Shown: positions 15,051 through 17,144 of the stretch, piece after piece
Position numbering within the stretch: the stretch's first letter is position 1
How the letters are laid out: every line of letters starts with the position of its first letter
Notes under the pieces: model-generated
The model's database searches: none
Seen by the model: the letters and a program-made list of their open reading frames with translations, nothing else
Told to the model about the DNA's origin: nothing
Position numbers and translations under genes: made by a program
Origin: Anaerolineae bacterium
Lineage (GTDB): Bacteria; Chloroflexota; Anaerolineae; Aggregatilineales; Aggregatilineaceae
Length of the DNA: 17,144 nt
Direction of reading: 5' to 3'
NCBI GenBank assembly: GCA_018056405.1
Contig: JAGPFT010000011.1
Span: 1 to 17,144 of the forward strand

Positions 15051-16754
15051 ATGCGTTTATCTGACCTGTTCACCCGCACACTGCGCGACGCTCCCGCCGA
15101 CGCTGAGCTGGTCAGCCACAGGCTGGCCGTGCGCGCCGGGCTGGTACGCCCGGTCGCGGCGGGCATCTACGCGCTGATGCCGCTCGGCTGGCGCGTCGTG
15201 CGCAAGATCGAGGCGATTCTGCGCGAGGAGATGGACGCTCTCGGCGGGCAGGAGGTGCGTCTGCCGGTGGTGCAGCCGGCGGAGCTATGGCAGGCGACCG
15301 GTCGCTGGGAGACGTTTGGGCCGGCCTTGCAGAAATTCGCGGCGGAGTCCGGGCGGGAGTACGTCCTGGGGCCGACGCACGAGGAAGTGATCGCTGCGCT
15401 GGCCGCGCGCGAGATGGACAGCTACAAGCAGCTTCCCCAGCACCTCTACCAGATTCAGACGAAGTATCGCAACGAGCCACGCGCGCGGGGCGGGCTGATC
15501 CGCCTGCGCGAGTTCACCATGAAAGACGCCTATTCGCTGGACGCCGACGCCGCCGGCCTGGATCGCTTCTACCCGCGCATGGTCGCCGCCTACGCGCGCA
15601 TCTTCGAGCGCGTGGGCGTGCCCGCCCTGGCGGTCGAGGCGGATTCGGGGGCGATGGGCGGGGGCGTCAGCCACGAGTTCATGCTCGTCCACGAGGCGGG
15701 CGAGGACTCCTTCGCGCGCTGCGACGCCTGCGGTTACGCGGCCAATCTGGAAGCCGCCCAGTTCGCGCTGCCCGCGCCGCCGCCGGCTCCGCTCCAGCCG
15801 GTGCAGAAGGTCGCCACGCCGGACTGCACCACGATCCAGGCGGTGGCCGATTTTTTGGGCGTGCCGACGAGCCAGACGCTCAAGGCGGTCTTCTTCGTGC
15901 AGGAGCGCCCCTCTGTGGCGGGGCGCTTCGTCTTCGCCGTGATTCGCGGTGATCTGGAGGTCAATGAGGCCAAACTGCTGCGCGCGCTGGGCGGCGGGAC
16001 GCTGCGCGCGGCGACCGACGACGAGATCACGGCGACGGGCGCGGTGCCGGGCTACGCCAGCCCGATGGGGCTGCCGCCAGAGGTGACGGTCGTCGCCGAT
16101 CGCTCGGTGCGCGCGGGCGCCAACTTCGTCGCCGGGGCCAACGAGGCGGGCTATCACCTGGCCGGGGTGAACATCCCGCGCGACTTCGACCCGGCGCTGC
16201 TGGCCGACATCGCCGCCGCCTTCGACGGGGCGACGTGCGCCCGCTGCGGTCAGGGGACGCTGCGCGTGGAGCGGGCCATCGAGCTGGGGCACTGCTTCAA
16301 GCTGGGGACGCGCTACAGTGAGGCCGCCGGGGTGACCTACACCGACGAGACGGGCGCGGAGCATCCGGTGGTCATGGGCAGCTACGGGATCGGGCTGGAG
16401 CGGCTGATGGCGGCGATCATCGAGACGCACCACGACGAGTGGGGCATCATCTGGCCGGCCAGCATCGCCCCGTTCGACGTGCACCTGCTGACGCTGGGCA
16501 AAGACCCGCAACTCGGCGAGATCGCCGGGCAGGTCTACGCCGACCTGCGCGCCGCCGGGCTGGACGTGCTGCTCGACGACCGGGCGGAGTCGGCGGGCGT
16601 CAAGTTCGCCGACGCCGATCTGATCGGGATTCCCGTGCGGCTGGCGGTTAGCGGCAAGGCGCTGGCGGCGGGCGGCGTGGAGGCCAAGCGCCGCGACTCC
16701 GCTGAGCGGGCCATTGTGCCGCTGGACGGGGTCGCGGCCTGGGTGCGGGGGTAG
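15051..16754 (+). CDS. proS: Prolyl-tRNA synthetase, bacterial type
   Basis: Class II aminoacyl-tRNA synthetase that charges tRNA-Pro with proline using ATP in the cytoplasm; 567 residues, normal for the bacterial form. Motif 1 lies in GIYALMPLGWRVVRKIEAIL, motif 2 is RNEPRARGGLIRLREFTMKDAYS (from R140), and motif 3 is GSYGIGLERL (from G443). Between motifs 2 and 3 is the INS editing domain (about 235-375), which deacylates Ala-tRNA-Pro; it retains a lysine (K278) in TLKAVFF. Two CxxC pairs (CDACG and CARCG) border it. The C-terminus is the anticodon-binding domain. GAGGAGG at 15039-15045 fixes the start at ATG 15051. It appears to be transcribed alone from the promoter at 14787 with a long leader and is unrelated to the upstream envelope locus. 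Confidence 0.97.
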   Translation: MRLSDLFTRTLRDAPADAELVSHRLAVRAGLVRPVAAGIYALMPLGWRVVRKIEAILREEMDALGGQEVRLPVVQPAELWQATGRWETFGPALQKFAAESGREYVLGPTHEEVIAALAAREMDSYKQLPQHLYQIQTKYRNEPRARGGLIRLREFTMKDAYSLDADAAGLDRFYPRMVAAYARIFERVGVPALAVEADSGAMGGGVSHEFMLVHEAGEDSFARCDACGYAANLEAAQFALPAPPPAPLQPVQKVATPDCTTIQAVADFLGVPTSQTLKAVFFVQERPSVAGRFVFAVIRGDLEVNEAKLLRALGGGTLRAATDDEITATGAVPGYASPMGLPPEVTVVADRSVRAGANFVAGANEAGYHLAGVNIPRDFDPALLADIAAAFDGATCARCGQGTLRVERAIELGHCFKLGTRYSEAAGVTYTDETGAEHPVVMGSYGIGLERLMAAIIETHHDEWGIIWPASIAPFDVHLLTLGKDPQLGEIAGQVYADLRAAGLDVLLDDRAESAGVKFADADLIGIPVRLAVSGKALAAGGVEAKRRDSAERAIVPLDGVAAWVRG

Positions 16755-16777
16755 GGGGCGGCTCCACTGCGCAAACT

Positions 16778-16807
16778 TTGTGCGCGCGCGCCGGGTGATG
16801 CTATCAT
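16778..16807 (+). promoter_or_regulatory. Candidate promoter for the secreted TolB-like gene
   Basis: TTGTGC (16778-16783), an 18-base spacer and TATCAT (16802-16807) form a plausible housekeeping promoter about 33 bases before the ATG at 16841. An imperfect inverted repeat, GCGCA (16769-16773) and TGCGC (16781-16785), overlaps the -35 and could be an operator. The -10 is convincing; the -35 is only a half match. Confidence 0.45.
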
Positions 16808-16840
16808 CGTGCAGTGCCACACCTGCTAAGGAGCGTGCCC

Positions 16841-17144
16841 ATGTTGCGACAGACTTCTCTCTCCCTGCTGATCCTCGCCACTCTGCTTGGCGCTGTGCTG
16901 AGCGGCGCTGTGCTGGCTCAGCAGAGCGATTTCCCGGTTCCACCAGGCCGCATCGTGGCTGGCGACGACGCGGGCCTGTTCACCATGCTCACCGACGGCA
17001 CGGCCAAGACCTATCTGGTCCAGGAAGAGGAAGCGGACTGCTGGCTACGTGATGGCGTGTGGAGTCCCGATGGATCGCAGATCATGTACACGGCCATCTG
17101 CGGCGGTGAGGGGCCGGGTGACTGGCTGCCCGACCCGGAGCGCG
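16841..17144 (+). CDS. Secreted protein with TolB/PD40-like repeats, 3' end outside window
   Basis: 101 codons are visible before the window ends, with no stop. The start is well supported: AAGGAG (16828-16833), a 7-base spacer and ATG 16841. Residues 1-26 form a typical signal peptide (MLRQ, then a hydrophobic core ending AVLA), with cleavage likely before QQSDF. DGVWSPDGSQIMYT (residues ~71-84) is a PD40/TolB-type propeller strand motif, and AGDDAGLFTMLTDG looks like the preceding blade. Expected product: an exported beta-propeller protein. The exact function is unknown because most of it is missing. Confidence 0.8.
   Translation, partial: MLRQTSLSLLILATLLGAVLSGAVLAQQSDFPVPPGRIVAGDDAGLFTMLTDGTAKTYLVQEEEADCWLRDGVWSPDGSQIMYTAICGGEGPGDWLPDPER

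Overview
This 17.1 kb, GC-rich window looks like a chromosomal segment of a Chloroflexota bacterium. The inference rests on gene content: two tandem DUF2298 (YYYxG family, TIGR03662) membrane proteins next to Agl23-type (TIGR03663) membrane proteins, a pairing known mainly from Chloroflexi and archaea. Here they sit with a bacterial ECF sigma factor, a zinc-type anti-sigma factor and a bacterial-type prolyl-tRNA synthetase, which exclude an archaeon. No database search was possible.

Layout: (1) about 2-9201, all plus strand: a DUF2298 gene cut by the left window edge, a complete DUF2298 paralogue, a diverged Agl23-like/GT-C membrane protein, an ECF sigma factor and its likely anti-sigma factor. 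(2) 9395-14548: one 1717-codon gene fusing an Agl23-type GT-C membrane domain to an NHL beta-propeller and a C-terminal FGE/SUMF1-like (formylglycine-generating-enzyme superfamily) domain. (3) 14549-15050: a 502-base gap with a 14-bp hairpin, a palindromic repeat, a near-consensus promoter and a structured leader. (4) 15051-16754: proS. (5) 16841 to the right edge: the start of a secreted TolB/PD40-like protein with its own candidate promoter.

The first six genes are best read as one envelope locus. DUF2298 and Agl23 proteins are polytopic and share the topology of lipid-linked sugar transferases (GT-C fold), so they probably act on cell-surface glycans. The sigma/anti-sigma pair inside the locus suggests that envelope state controls it. 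The substrate cannot be read from sequence.

A family of palindromic repeats of about 80-100 bp (five copies plus the end of a sixth) is scattered through the gaps. One copy lies in frame inside the first DUF2298 reading frame and is flanked by a 135-bp direct duplication with a 252-bp (84-codon) period. With the three-domain fusion, this is the most unusual feature of the window.
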